DNA from: Mesomycoplasma ovipneumoniae | Lineage (GTDB): Bacteria; Bacillota_I; Bacilli_A; Mycoplasmatales; Metamycoplasmataceae | Reading direction: 5' to 3' | DNA: 64,000 nt | Assembly (NCBI RefSeq): GCF_038095995.1 | Contig: NZ_CP146005.1 | Coordinates: 992,001 to 1,056,000 of the forward strand | In this document: positions 22,064-33,674 of the stretch, piece after piece | Layout: each line of letters begins with the position of its first letter | How positions within the stretch are numbered: the stretch's first letter is position 1 | Notes under the pieces: model-generated | Database searches by the model: none | What the model was told of the DNA's origin: nothing | Seen by the model: only the letters and a program-made list of their open reading frames with translations | Position numbers and translations under genes: made by a program

Positions 22064-23903
22064 GCAGCAAATTTTAGCTCATATTTTAAAAAACACCGAT
22101 ATTTACGGACTAATTTCACAAGCAATCCAGCTTTCACCTAATGGAAGAAACACATTTGTTGGACTTTGTCCATTTCATGAGGACACAAATCCGTCACTGT
22201 CAGTTTCAATTTCTAAGCAAATTTTTAAGTGTTTTTCTTGTCAAAAAGGTGGAAATATTGTTAGCTTTGTAATGCTTTGAAAAAATTTAAACTTTTTTCA
22301 AGCTGTTGAATATCTTAACAAAGAATACAATTTAAAACTTGAATTAGCAAATAATTTGGCCCCTGAAAAAGTTTATTCTGAAATTGAACTTCAAGTATTG
22401 CGCGCTTTTGAAAATTCAGTCTCACTTTATCTTTTAGAGCTACTTACAATTGCATCAAGAGCTAAAAAAAGCCCTAAAAGCCGACAAGAATTGGAAATTT
22501 ACAACTTTATAAATTCGCGAGGACTAAGTCGCGAAATTATTGAAAAATTTAAAATCGGCTTTGCGCCAAGTTCATTTTTAAAGCCGCGACTTGTTGATTC
22601 AAAATTATTTGATGAGGAAACTTTGAAGGATTATTCACTTTTAAATCAACAAGGTTTTGATTTTTTTCAAAATCGAATTGTCTTCCCTATTGAAAATTTA
22701 GAAGGAAAAGTTGTTGGATTTTCGGGCCGTTGCTTGCCTAATACTAAATGTGAACCAAAATATTTAAATTCACCATCAAGTAAGCTGTTTTCTAAATCTG
22801 AAATTTTCTACAATTATAAAAACGCAATCGCTGATAATCCCAAAGAAATTTTTATTACTGAAGGTTTTTTTGATGTTATTGCATTTTACAAGGTCAATAT
22901 TAAAAATGTAATTGCGCTTATGGGTACTTCTTTGACTAAAAAACACTGTGAATTATTGAATAATTTTACAGTTGTCATTGCCCTTGATGGTGATCGGGCT
23001 GGTCTTGAGGCTACCTTAAAATCGGCACTCATACTTTCGCAAAACCGAATTAAAACTTACATTATATCAGGTTTTGACGGAAAAGATCCTGATGAGTATT
23101 TAAATAATTTTGGTGCCGAGAGTTTTTTAGAAAAACTTTCAGACCGCAAAAATTGCTTTGATTTTGCCTATAATTTTTACAAAAATCAAATCAAAGAAAA
23201 TTCTAGTGATGAAATTACCGAATTTGTCAACAAATTTACACCGTTTTTACAAAGTTTAAATGCTCAAAATAACCCATTACTAGGCGTTTTTTTGAAAAAA
23301 ATTTATGAGGACTTAGGTATTGAAAAAAGTGCTTTTCGCTGAATAAAACAAATTCAGTATCCATCTAAATCTACTCCGGAACTTGAAAAAGATTGAGATC
23401 TTTATGAAAATAGACAAGTAAATAAAAGGAAAAGCTATGAAAACCAGGCAGATCCACTTCAATATATTGAGTTAAGATTATTTTTAATTATTTTGAAGGA
23501 TTTTCTTGAAGGTGATCAGGAAAAATTTAAACATTTTAAAACATTAAATTTTAAATTTTTAAATCCACTTAATAATAGGTTTGTTGAAACATTATATCCT
23601 AGCGATAGAAAAAATCGCGAAATTCGCGAGATAACTAAACAAAAAATTCGTGAAGTAGGCGCTTCATTAAAAGAATATTTACGAAAAGAATATTCACAAA
23701 TATCAGATGATTACTTTATAAATTTTAATATACATGAAAAAACAATAGAAGACGTTGACAACTCTGTTGATGATATTAATCAAAAAAGAAAAAGAGAAAA
23801 TAACGAAAATTTACATCAAGGTTCAAAATATAATGAAAATCATTTTGTAATTGATATGTATAAGGACGAAATTCAAGGGAGCGGCGATAATGAAAATTGG
23901 TAA
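22056..23903 (+). CDS. dnaG: DNA primase
   Basis: Makes RNA primers at the replication fork. 615 residues. N-terminal zinc ribbon CPFHEDTNPSLSVS...FKCFSCQKGGN (C38, H41, C59, C62), core with FSGRCLPNTK, and TOPRIM ITEGFFDVIAFYK near residue 268 and ALDGDRAGLEA. The C-terminal 170 residues include the helicase-binding region, which is hydrophilic and Asn-rich. Overlaps glyS by 8 nt and the sigma factor start by 14 nt, so all three are translationally coupled. Confidence 0.95.
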
Positions 23904-25890
23904 TAAATTGGCGATACAAGAACCTAAAAATTCCCAAAAAGTTTATAGTTTTTCTGAAAAATCTACAAAGTCAGCAACTAAAACCGCTGAAAAAAAGGTA
24001 AAAACTTCACGTAAAAAAACAAAGGAGCAAGTCCAGGTAGATTCTAATTTAAATTTGAATGTCGATTCTGACAGTTTGAACACTAAAAATTCAAAAAAAA
24101 TTATTGTTAATGAAAAAAGAAAAAACTCATATGAACAAATTGAGAATTTTTTTAATGTTATTAAAACAACCAAGCATCAATCTGATTTTCTAAAAAGTAT
24201 TGAGGCATTTCGAACTAAAACTTTAAATCAATTATCAAAAAATATTAACTCAACTAATAAAACTTTAAAAGCAAAAGCTAAAGTTTCTTCAACCGTAAAA
24301 TCTAAAGCCGTAAATAATGAGTTTTTAGAATCAGAGCAAGAAAAATTAGAAAAACCCAAAAAAAAGACAAAACAAACAAAAACAACAGCAAAAGAGCAAA
24401 AAACCTCCAAAAATAAAGAACTTTTTGAAGAAAACCAAAAACTGCAAAATTCAGATAATCTTTCAGAATCAGCTAATAGCCCCGAGTCACGATATCAGTT
24501 TGTTATTGAAAAGTTACAAGAACAATTAGAAAAAAAACAAAAGCAAACAACGAAAAAAAGTTCGAAAAAAATTGCTGAAAATGTATTTTTAAGTCACGAA
24601 GATGTTTATAAATATATTGAAAATTTAAACCTTTCAGTTTCAGAGGACGAATTAGACGAGTTTTTTCAAATTTTAATGCAGAAAAAAATAATTAGCGATG
24701 AATTAGACAAAGAAGATCTTGAAGATGTCTCAAGTTCAGATTTTGCTGATCAAATTGGTCAAAAAAATTCTAAAAATAAATCAAAGAAAAATCTTGACAA
24801 TCTAGACGATGACAAAGATTTGAGCCTAGATGATAGACTTGATGACCAAGAAGATTTTGACGACTTGGGCCAAGATGACAGTGGCGAAATGGAATTTGGT
24901 CACTCAGTTGATGAATCACTAAGAATCCAAGATATTGACGATCTTGATTATATCAATGATGAAAATTCAAGTCAATTTCGCAAACCTAAAGTTTACAGTG
25001 ACGATGTTTACCGAAATAAACTTACCGACACAAACGACATGATCAAATGATACATGCGCTGAATCGGAAAATACGGAAAATTATTAAGTCAAGAAGAAGA
25101 ACAAGAACTGGCCCGTAAAATGCAAATTAAAGGTCGAATCGGTAAAAAAGCTCGTGATACCTTAATAAAACGTAATTTAAGACTGGTTGTAAACAGTGCA
25201 AAACGCTATAAAAACCGTGGCTTAAATTTTATTGACCTAATTTCTGAAGGTAATTTAGGAATTATTAAGGCCGTTTCAAAATATGACCACACTAAAGGAT
25301 TTAAATTTTCAACTTATGCAACTTGATGAATTCGTCAGGCAATCACAAGAGCTGTGGCTGATCAAGCAAGACTAATTAGAATTCCGGTTCATATGGTCGA
25401 AACTATTAATAAAATTAACAAAGCTGAGCGAGAATTACAGCAAGAAAAAGGGCTAAATCCAACAGCCGAAGAAATTGCTCAGCGTCTTGGACCTGAATTT
25501 ACAGCCGAAAAAGTCCGTTATATTAAAAAAATAAATGTCGACCCGATTTCGCTAGATAAAGCAATTGGGAAAGAAGAAGATAGCTCTTTTTCTGATTTTA
25601 TTAAGGATGAAAATTTAATTTCGCCAGCTGAATATGCCGAGCGCGAGGAAAAGGCTAAAGTTTTACTTGAAATAATCGAGTCAACGCTTGATTATGACGA
25701 AAAAGATTTTATCAAACGCCGTTATGGAGTTGGCGTTGATGAAAATGGTGTCCCATATCAAGCTCATAGTTTTGAAGAATTAGCTGCCATGCGTCGCGTT
25801 ACAAAGGAGCGAGTACGTCAAATAGAGGGTAAAATTCTTAAAAAATTAAGAACCCCTCAAAAAAGATGGTCACTACGTGATTTTAACTAA
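23890..25890 (+). CDS. rpoD: Primary RNA polymerase sigma factor (sigma-70/SigA)
   Basis: 666 residues. Residues 1 to about 390 form an unusual low-complexity extension: first Lys/Thr/Ser-rich ([14 protein letters not shown]), then strongly acidic ([20 protein letters not shown]). The core begins near residue 400: region 2 [34 protein letters not shown] (2.3-2.4), region 3 [14 protein letters not shown] and region 4 helix-turn-helix [15 protein letters not shown]. Start ATG 23890 overlaps dnaG. An upstream in-frame start exists inside dnaG but the overlap would be larger. Typical SigA has about 370 residues here, so half the protein is extension. Confidence 0.95.
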
Positions 25891-25896
25891 AAAAGT

Positions 25897-26670
25897 ATGA
25901 AAACAAAAGTAATCGGCGATTTTTTGCTTGAAAAATTTCCCTTGGAAAACTGTCAAGACTGAGATAATTGCGGTTGAAATCTCTTTTTTGATTCTGAAAT
26001 TTCTAAGGTTCTTATTTGCATTGATCTTACACAAAGTGTTTTAGATTTTGCTATTAAAAATAATTATAATTTAATAATTTCCCATCATCCTTTCTTTTTT
26101 TATCCCACAAAAAAGGAAGAATTTCAAAATTCGCCATACAAGAGAAAAATTTCGAGCCTTCTAAAAAAACACTCAATTAGCGTGCTCGGGCTCCACACGA
26201 ATTTTGACTCAACAGACAACCAAACTGCATTTTCAATCGCCAACCAGTGAGATCTAGATGCAAGTGGCGCTATAAAAATTGATGATTTTAACATTTTAAT
26301 TGAAAACAATTTAAAGGTCTCAGAAATTTTAAAAAGAATTTCACTAAATAGCAATTTAGTGACTTTTCGAGCTAATTTTTCACAAGATTTTTTGCCAAAA
26401 AAAGTGGCAATTCTTCCAGGTTCAGGTGGAATTTTAGCATGTCTTTTAGCAAAAAAACAAAAAGCCGATCTTGTTATAACTTCTGATCTCAAATGATCAG
26501 ATCAGCTTACGATCAAGCATCATAAAATCAAAGTTTTAGAAATTCCCCACCTTATTGAGCAAGTTTTTACTGATAAAATTGCCCAAATATTACAAGAAAA
26601 ATTTAAAAACATCGAAATTCACAGTTTTAAATTACCTGAAATTTTAAGCGAGGTTAAAATCAAATGATAA
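25897..26670 (+). CDS. NIF3-like protein (GTP cyclohydrolase I type 2 family)
   Basis: 257 residues. Family landmarks: WDNCGWNLFF at the start, ISHHPFFF (metal-binding His pair, residues about 66-73), LHTNFDS, and C-terminal [24 protein letters not shown]. Last codon before TAA is a TGA read as Trp. In most Firmicutes this gene follows sigA (with trmK), and it does here (6 bp gap). Biochemical role of the family is not settled. It overlaps nfo by 7 nt. Confidence 0.85.
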
Positions 26671-27491
26671 AAATTGGATCACATGTACCTTTCAAAAAAC
26701 CAGATTACCTTTTTGGTGCAATCGATATTTCTCTAAAAAATAAAGCAAATACGGCAATGATTTTTTTAGGCCCACCTCAGTCAACAATGAGAACTCAACC
26801 TGAAAATTATAAATTTGAACAGTATGTCGCTGAATTTTCCAAGCAAATTCCGCCTGCTGATATAGTCGTTCATGCTCCTTATATTTTAAATTTGGCTAAT
26901 CCATTAAAAGCTAATTTTTCTATTGATTTTTTGGTAAAAGAGATCGAAAAAATGAACTTTATAGGGGCAAAATTTTTAGTTTTGCACCCAGGTTTTTTTA
27001 CAACTTATACACGATCAGAAGCAAAAAATCAGCTTGTAAAATCACTTAAAGTTATACTTGAAAAAACAAAAAATGTCGAAATTTTACTTGAGACTATGGC
27101 CGGCAAAGGCACTGAAATGTGCTCAAGTTTTGAGGAAATTGTTGAGATAATTGACGACCTAAATTCAGAAAGAATTGGCGTTTGCCTTGATACTTGTCAT
27201 GTCTGAGATGCTGGCTATGATCTTAAAAATTATGCTGAATTTCAACAAGAATTAATAAAAACTAAAATAATAAATCATATAAAAGTTATTCACCTAAATG
27301 ATTCAGCAAATCCGCTTGGTTCAAAAAAAGATCGTCATGCCAATATTGACAAAGGTTTTATTGGTCTTGAAACTCTTCAAAAAATTGTTCATGACCCACT
27401 TTTTGATAATATTCCAATAATTTTAGAAACGCCTTATGTTGATAATAAGCCAATTTATGATCAAGAAATCGCCCTTTTATTGAAAAAATAG
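26664..27491 (+). CDS. nfo: Endonuclease IV (AP endonuclease)
   Basis: Zn-dependent AP endonuclease of base-excision repair; 275 residues. Landmark metal ligands: [46 protein letters not shown] (TGA Trp codon), [19 protein letters not shown] and the terminal LETPY. All nine family ligands appear present. The ATG sits inside the end of the NIF3 gene; tyrS follows after 23 bp. Confidence 0.96.
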
Positions 27492-27514
27492 CACTAATTT
27501 TGGAGAGTTTTTCT

Positions 27515-28759
27515 ATGTCTGACAAAAATAAAATTGATTTTCTTGATGAGTTAAAACAAAGAGGAATTTTAAAAGATATCACTAATCCTGATAGATTTTT
27601 AAATCTTTCTTCTGAAAATGGAATTTATATCGGCTTTGATCCAACGGCGCCTTCACTTCATTTAGGTAATTACATTTCAATAAATCTTTTACAGCGTCTT
27701 CAAAATTTTGGGATTAAAGTTCTTGCTGTTGTCGGAGGGGCCACTGGAATGATTGGCGATCCGTCATTTAAACCTAATGAGCGAAAATTACTTGACTTTG
27801 AAAGTGTCAAAAATAACACTGAAAAAATAAAAAATCAATTAAAATCGTTTAATTTACCTGTTTTTGATAATTTTGAAATTTATAAAGATATGAATATTTT
27901 AACCTTTTTGCGTGATATTGGTAAAAATATTAATATTGCTTATTTGTTGGCTAAAGATTCTGTTTCTTCTCGGATCGAATCTGGACTTTCATATACAGAA
28001 TTTTCTTATCAGTTAATTCAAGGGTGAGATTTTAAATTTTTAGCCCAAAATCACGACATAATTGCCCAATCAGGAGGATCTGATCAATGAGGTAACATGG
28101 TGACTGGCCTTGATTTTATTAAAAAATCAAACTTAAAAAATAAGGATAAGACCTTTGTTTTTACAACAAATTTGCTTACTGATGAAAATAATGAAAAATT
28201 TGGCAAAAGTCTTGGAAAACCGATTTGGCTTGACAAAAATATGTATTCACCTTTTAATTTATATCAATTTTTGTTGAATCAAAGTGATTCACAGGCCGAA
28301 AAAATTATGCTCTGACTGTCATTTTTAGATCTGGATTCAATTAGGCAATTAATTTCTTTGCACAATCAAAATAAAAAAGATCGAATTTTGCAAAAAGAAT
28401 TGGCAAAAGAGGTTGTTTTTAACATTCACGGCCAAGAAGGGCTTGAAATTGCAGAAAAAATAACCCAAATTTTATTTAATAAAATAAATTATTTTGAAAT
28501 AACTTTTAATGATAAGTTAGAACTAAAAAAAATTTTGCCCTATTTCAGTGCAAAATTTTTTGACCAAAACAGCCTAATTGAATTAGGCATTTTTAGCTCA
28601 AAACGTGAATTAAATGAATTTATTTCACATAAAGCTCTCGAAATTAACGGCATAAAAATTGAATCTTCTTCTGAAATTAATACTAGTTTAGCTGATCAAA
28701 ATAACCTCTTTTTAATTAAAAAAGGCAAGAAACAATTCTTTATTTTCGAGCTAATTTAA
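27515..28759 (+). CDS. tyrS: Tyrosyl-tRNA synthetase
   Basis: Class I synthetase, 414 residues. The HIGH-type motif is DPTAPSLHLGNY (HLGN at 49-52) and the KMSKS-type loop is KFGKSLGK (228-232). C-terminal S4-like RNA-binding domain is visible (SSKRELNEFISHKALEINGIKI). Two TGA Trp codons. The ATG at 27515 was chosen because it follows GGAGAG with 10-nt spacing; a TTG at 27500 would start upstream of that site. Confidence 0.96.
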
Positions 28760-28780
28760 ATAAAACTACAAAAAATATTT

Positions 28781-28794
28781 TATAATATTATAAT
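28781..28794 (+). promoter_or_regulatory. Two overlapping -10-like boxes for the helicase gene
   Basis: TATAAT at 28781-28786 and again at 28789-28794, in the 60-bp gap between tyrS and the helicase gene, about 26-38 nt before the ATG. Suggests an independent promoter for this gene. Confidence 0.45.
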
Positions 28795-28819
28795 AAAACT
28801 TGATTTACATAAGGGAAAT

Positions 28820-31800
28820 ATGGAAGTTGACAGTGTTCGTGAAGATCTAAAAAAATGACAAAATAAATTGCTTGATGTTTCCAAAAGAAATCGATTAATC
28901 AATTTTAATTTAAACATCCCAACAAAAACAAGGCCAATAAAACTCGGAATTTTATTGCCTAATTTTAATGATTTTCTTGATAATGTTGTCGAGGCTAGAG
29001 CAAAAATATTTTTTCGTTATCCCGAAAAAAAAGCTAAAAAGCAGTCAACTTCAAAATCTAAAAATTTTACACCTCTAACGCTAGAAGAAATTCAAAATGA
29101 ATTAATAAACACTAAAAACATCTCAAATTTGATAATATCAGACTTTCCCGTTGAGCAAGAGAATTTAATTATCAAAAATTTGTACTCAAAATCCAAAAAT
29201 TTTAAAGAAGAAAAAGCGATAAATATTCTTTATCTTGGTATTGGATTTTTAAAATGATTTGAAAAGGATGATGAAAAAACCCCTTATTATAGTCCTATTT
29301 TTTTATTTCCTGCCCAACTTAGTCGAATGTTAGAGCAAGGAAAAGAGAAATATTGACTTGAATTTCTTGATAATTCATCTTTAAGCATAAATTTAACTCT
29401 TCTTAAAAAACTGCAAATTTTAAACTTAGACAGCCAGTTATCTAAATTTAAAATTGATACAACACTATCAATTAGGGAAAATTTTCTAAATTTTGAAAAA
29501 TTATTTCACAAAAATAACACTAATTCAAATTGAGAAATAATTCGCTCAATTCAATTGAGCCTTTTTGATTATAGTAAAATTGAGATTTACACTGACTTAG
29601 TTGAAAATGAAGAAAAAATAATTAATAATCCTTTTTATAATGAAATAATTGGAAATTCTACCCCCAAACCAAATAATTCTGTCGCCCCTATCGGTGAAAA
29701 TAATCAAGATACTGTCGTCGGTTCTAGCTCTAATAATGATCTTACCCCGTCAGATTATTTTCATATTTTGCCGGCCGATTCATCTCAGGAAAAAGCAATT
29801 CAGGCCGCAATTCGTGGTGAAAATTTCATTCTTGATGGTCCACCTGGAACTGGAAAGTCCCAAACAATCACTAATATAATTAATGAATTTTTAGCAAGAA
29901 ATAAAACAGTTTTGTTTGTTTCAGAAAAACTAGCCGCACTTAATGTTGTTTATTCAAACCTTAAAAAAATTGGACTTTCTGATTCAGTTATAGCAATTCA
30001 CAACGAAAATATTAACAAAAAAGATGTAGTTGATAATCTTTTAAGCACGCTCGAAAAAGGGGCTAATTCAATATTACTGAATGCTTCAGAGTCTGCTTTA
30101 ATTGAAAATAATTATATTGAACTACGTCAAAAACTGAATAATTACGGTGAAAAACTGACTCAAATTCGTCCTCCGTTACAAAAAAGTGTTTATGATTTAA
30201 TTGCTGAATATCAAAATTTGATTGATATTCCAAATTTTGAATTTTCAATTTCAGAAGAAAAGCTAAAAAAAATTGACTATTTTGCCCTTCAAAAAATTGA
30301 ATGACGTCTTGGTGATTTATTTCAGAAAATAAAAACTATCAACTTTAATTTAAAAAAACACCCTTGATATGGTTTTAGTCAAAAAACTATTGACGAATTC
30401 AAAAAAGACAAATTTAAAACATGAATTTTAAGCTTGACAAATTTAAGTCATACTATTTTCAATAACATCAAAGAGTTTAATTTTTTCTTGATGCATCCAG
30501 ATCAACATTTAAATAACATTCTTTACTTGTTTGATTTTTTAAAAATTTTAAATAATTTAGAAAAAATTGATTTAGCTGAGCTCGAAAAGTTGCAAAATTT
30601 GTCCCAAGAAATTCAAAAATATTCACAAATTTTGCAAATCCAGTCAGAAATTTCAGACTTAGAAAAAAAACTTTACGTTCATTTTAGGCAAATTCCTTTA
30701 GACGTTCCTATCAAAGAGTGTTGTCAAATTATTGAAGATCATCTCAATAAAAAACTTAAATTTTTAGACTTTAGATACAAAAAAATTAAACAAAAATTAA
30801 CTCCGTATTTTAAGAAAGATTTTTCTGACACAACTTTTCTTGAAAACTCATCAGAAATTATTACCTTAAAAAACAAAAAAATCTCGCTTGAAAAATGACT
30901 TTCAACCCTTTTGTTCAAACCTGGTGAAACAAATCCTAGCCAAATCCAGTCAAATTTTTATCAATTAAAGTTTTATAAAAAGTTAAAAATCTTGAATGAT
31001 ACAACAAAAGTAAAAGTTCAAGACAAGCAATTTGTTGATTTTTTCCTTGATTCAAAATATACAAGAGAGCTTTTGAATAAAAAATTATTTGAGCCTGTTA
31101 GTCAGTTTATTGATATTTGGAGAGAATTTTCGCTTGAATTTGATTCAAAAGAGGTTAATTTTAACTTTTTAGAAAAGAAAAGATTTGAAAACAACCTTCA
31201 GACAAAACTACAAAAAATCGACAAAATTCATGAAATTGCGCAAATTAATGCCAATATTTCCCTTTTATCTGATTTTGGAATTGATGACTTTATAAATAAA
31301 GCAATTGAGGCAAACTTAGAAATTGATTTTTATAAAACTTTTGCAAAAAAATTTTACAAAATTTTAATAGATCAAATAATTAACACTGAATTTCATAATT
31401 ATGATTGGCAAACACTAAGTTCAAATCAAAATAAATTTGAGTTAGCCCAAGAAAAATTAGATCTACTGTCGGCTAAAAGAGTTGATGCCATTCTTCTTGA
31501 AAAAATTCCCCAAATTGATTCAGTTTCTGAATATACTCCAGAAATTAGAATTTTAAGACAAGAAGCTAATAAATCTCGACGTTTAATGCCGTTTCACGAA
31601 CTTTTTGTCAGAATTCCGAATTTATTAAGAAAATTAAAGCCTTGTTTGATGATGTCGCCGCTCTCGGTAAGTTCCTACATTAAAAATAGTGATATGGAGT
31701 TTGATCTTGTTATTTTCGATGAGGCTTCACAAGTAAAACCCGAAAGCGCAATTGGAGCAATTGTCCGTGCAAAACAATATATAATTGCTGGTGACAAAGA

Positions 31801-33565
31801 ACAAATGCCCCCAACAAATTTTTTTGACACAATTCCTGAAAGCGAGGATGAAGAATCTGATTTTACCGACTTTAATGTTTCAGATTATCTCTCAATTCTT
31901 GATGTCAGTCAAACATTTTTAAAATCTTATAGACTAACATGACATTATCGCTCAAAGTTTGAAGAATTGATTCAACCTTCTAACATTGAAATTTATAATA
32001 ATGATTTAGTCACTTTTCCAACAAGTCAAAAACCTCATGATTTACAAGGTATTAAGCTTGTAAAAGTTGAAAATGCGCTTTATAAAGAGCGAAGAAATGA
32101 AAAAGAAGCAGATGCTGTTATTGAAATACTAGACCAAATTCTTACAAAATATCAAAATAAATTTTCGATAGGAATTGTTACAACTAATTCAGTACAGCGA
32201 AACCTCATTCAATCAAAATTAGAAAAATTTAAAGCAAATAAGCCTTATTTTTCCCAGTTTTTTACCGATGAATCTTCAACCGAAATTTTTGTCAAAAATA
32301 TTGAATCAGTTCAAGGTGACGAGCGCGATATAATCATTTTTTCATTAAATTTTGGTCCTAATGAGCAAAACAAAGTTTCACTTCATTTTGGAGCCATTAA
32401 CCAAAAAAATGGTTATAGACGTCTAAATGTTGCCTTTACTCGTGCAAAATATTCAACAATAATGATTACATCACTTGATCCTGAGCAAATCGATTTAGAA
32501 AAAGTCCGCACACGTGGCGCAAGTTTTCTTAAAAAATATCTAGAAATTGCTAAACATAATTTGTTTGTAGAAAACAAACCTGATAATACTTCAGATTCAC
32601 AAGTAAGTTTTGAAGACTCGGTCTACAAAGAATTAACAAATATGGGACTAAAAGTTGTAAAAAACGTCGGATATTCAGATTACAAAATCGATTTAGCAGT
32701 CTTAAATCCGCAAAATGAAAACAGTTATTTACTCGGAATTCAATGTGATGGGTCTGGTTATTTAAAGCATAAAAACGCCCGTGATCGTGAAATTTTATGA
32801 AAAAATGTCCTTATGTCTCGAGGTTGAAATATCCTTAGAATTTGATCACTAGATTGATTCCAAAATAGAGGTAGTCAACTTAAAAAAATAAAAGAAATAA
32901 TAAAAAAACTTAAATCTCAAGAAGAAAAACCGCTGGGTGTTGAAGAAAATCCTTCTGATTTACCGCCAAAAACAGCTGAACAACTTAGCGCCCCATTAGC
33001 TATTGTTAAAAAAAGACAACCAATTGATTTTAGGTCCTTTTTTGAAAAAAGATTTTTATTTACGGATGAAAATTTGACTGACTTATGAAATCAAACTAAA
33101 ACCGAATATTCTTTTTTTGAGGAAATTTTTAAAAGAGTTAAAATTCTCAGTAAGCTAGAACACCAAAAAATTGTCCTTTGATTAAGTGGAAATTCAAAAA
33201 TTACCAATTCTATAAAAGCAAAAAGTGTGAAAATTGCACATAATTTTATAGAAAACAACGTTATTTTTGAAAGTCCGTCGCATTATTTTTTAAAAAATGT
33301 AACAAAATATAATTTTTTCCTTGAACCAAAAAGACCAATAAGGGAAATACATTATTTTGAAATTAAGGATTTGATTATAACAATAATTCAAAAAACTAAA
33401 TCAATTTCAAAAGAGGATATATATTCATTAATTCTCGAAGTAACCGATTTTTCTTTCCTAAAGAAAAAGACTCGCGACTATTTAGATCAATGTTTTCAAA
33501 AATTACTTGATGATAAAATAATTTTTGAAAACAAAGGAGAAACTTTTTCCTTAGTAAATCCTTAA
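28820..33565 (+). CDS. Large superfamily 1 helicase with C-terminal nuclease-like domain (DUF4011 architecture)
   Basis: 1,581 residues in one frame reading many TGA as Trp. Domain order: DUF4011-like start (KWQNKLLDVSKRNRLINFN), SF1 helicase Walker A GPPGTGKS (340-347), helix-rich insert, Walker B VIFDEASQVKPE (about 965), GDKEQMPP, WHYRSKFEELI, SVQGDERDIIIFSL and RRLNVAFTRAK (motif VI, about 1200-1210). Then a restriction-endonuclease-like fold near 1264-1370 (FEDSVYKELTNMGL, DYKIDLAV, QCDGSGYLKHKNARDRE) and a C-terminal domain like DUF3320. Start ATG follows AAGGGAAAT. The same order (DUF4011, helicase, Vsr-like nuclease) occurs in candidate anti-phage genes in other bacteria. Role here (defence or DNA repair) is undetermined. 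Confidence 0.85.
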
Positions 33566-33637
33566 TTTTTCCCTTTTTTCAAAAAAATCATTAAAATTGC
33601 ATTATTAAGTGAAAAACATACGTTTTTAGCGCTCATG

Positions 33638-33646
33638 TGGTATAAT
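33638..33646 (+). promoter_or_regulatory. Extended -10 promoter for the SGNH gene
   Basis: CATGTGGTATAATTTATC has TATAAT at 33641-33646 with TG one base upstream. It is 29 nt before the ATG at 33675, matching the extended -10 motif also found upstream of rpsB. Confidence 0.65.
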
Positions 33647-33674
33647 TTATCTTTAAATATTGAGGTTTGGTCTA

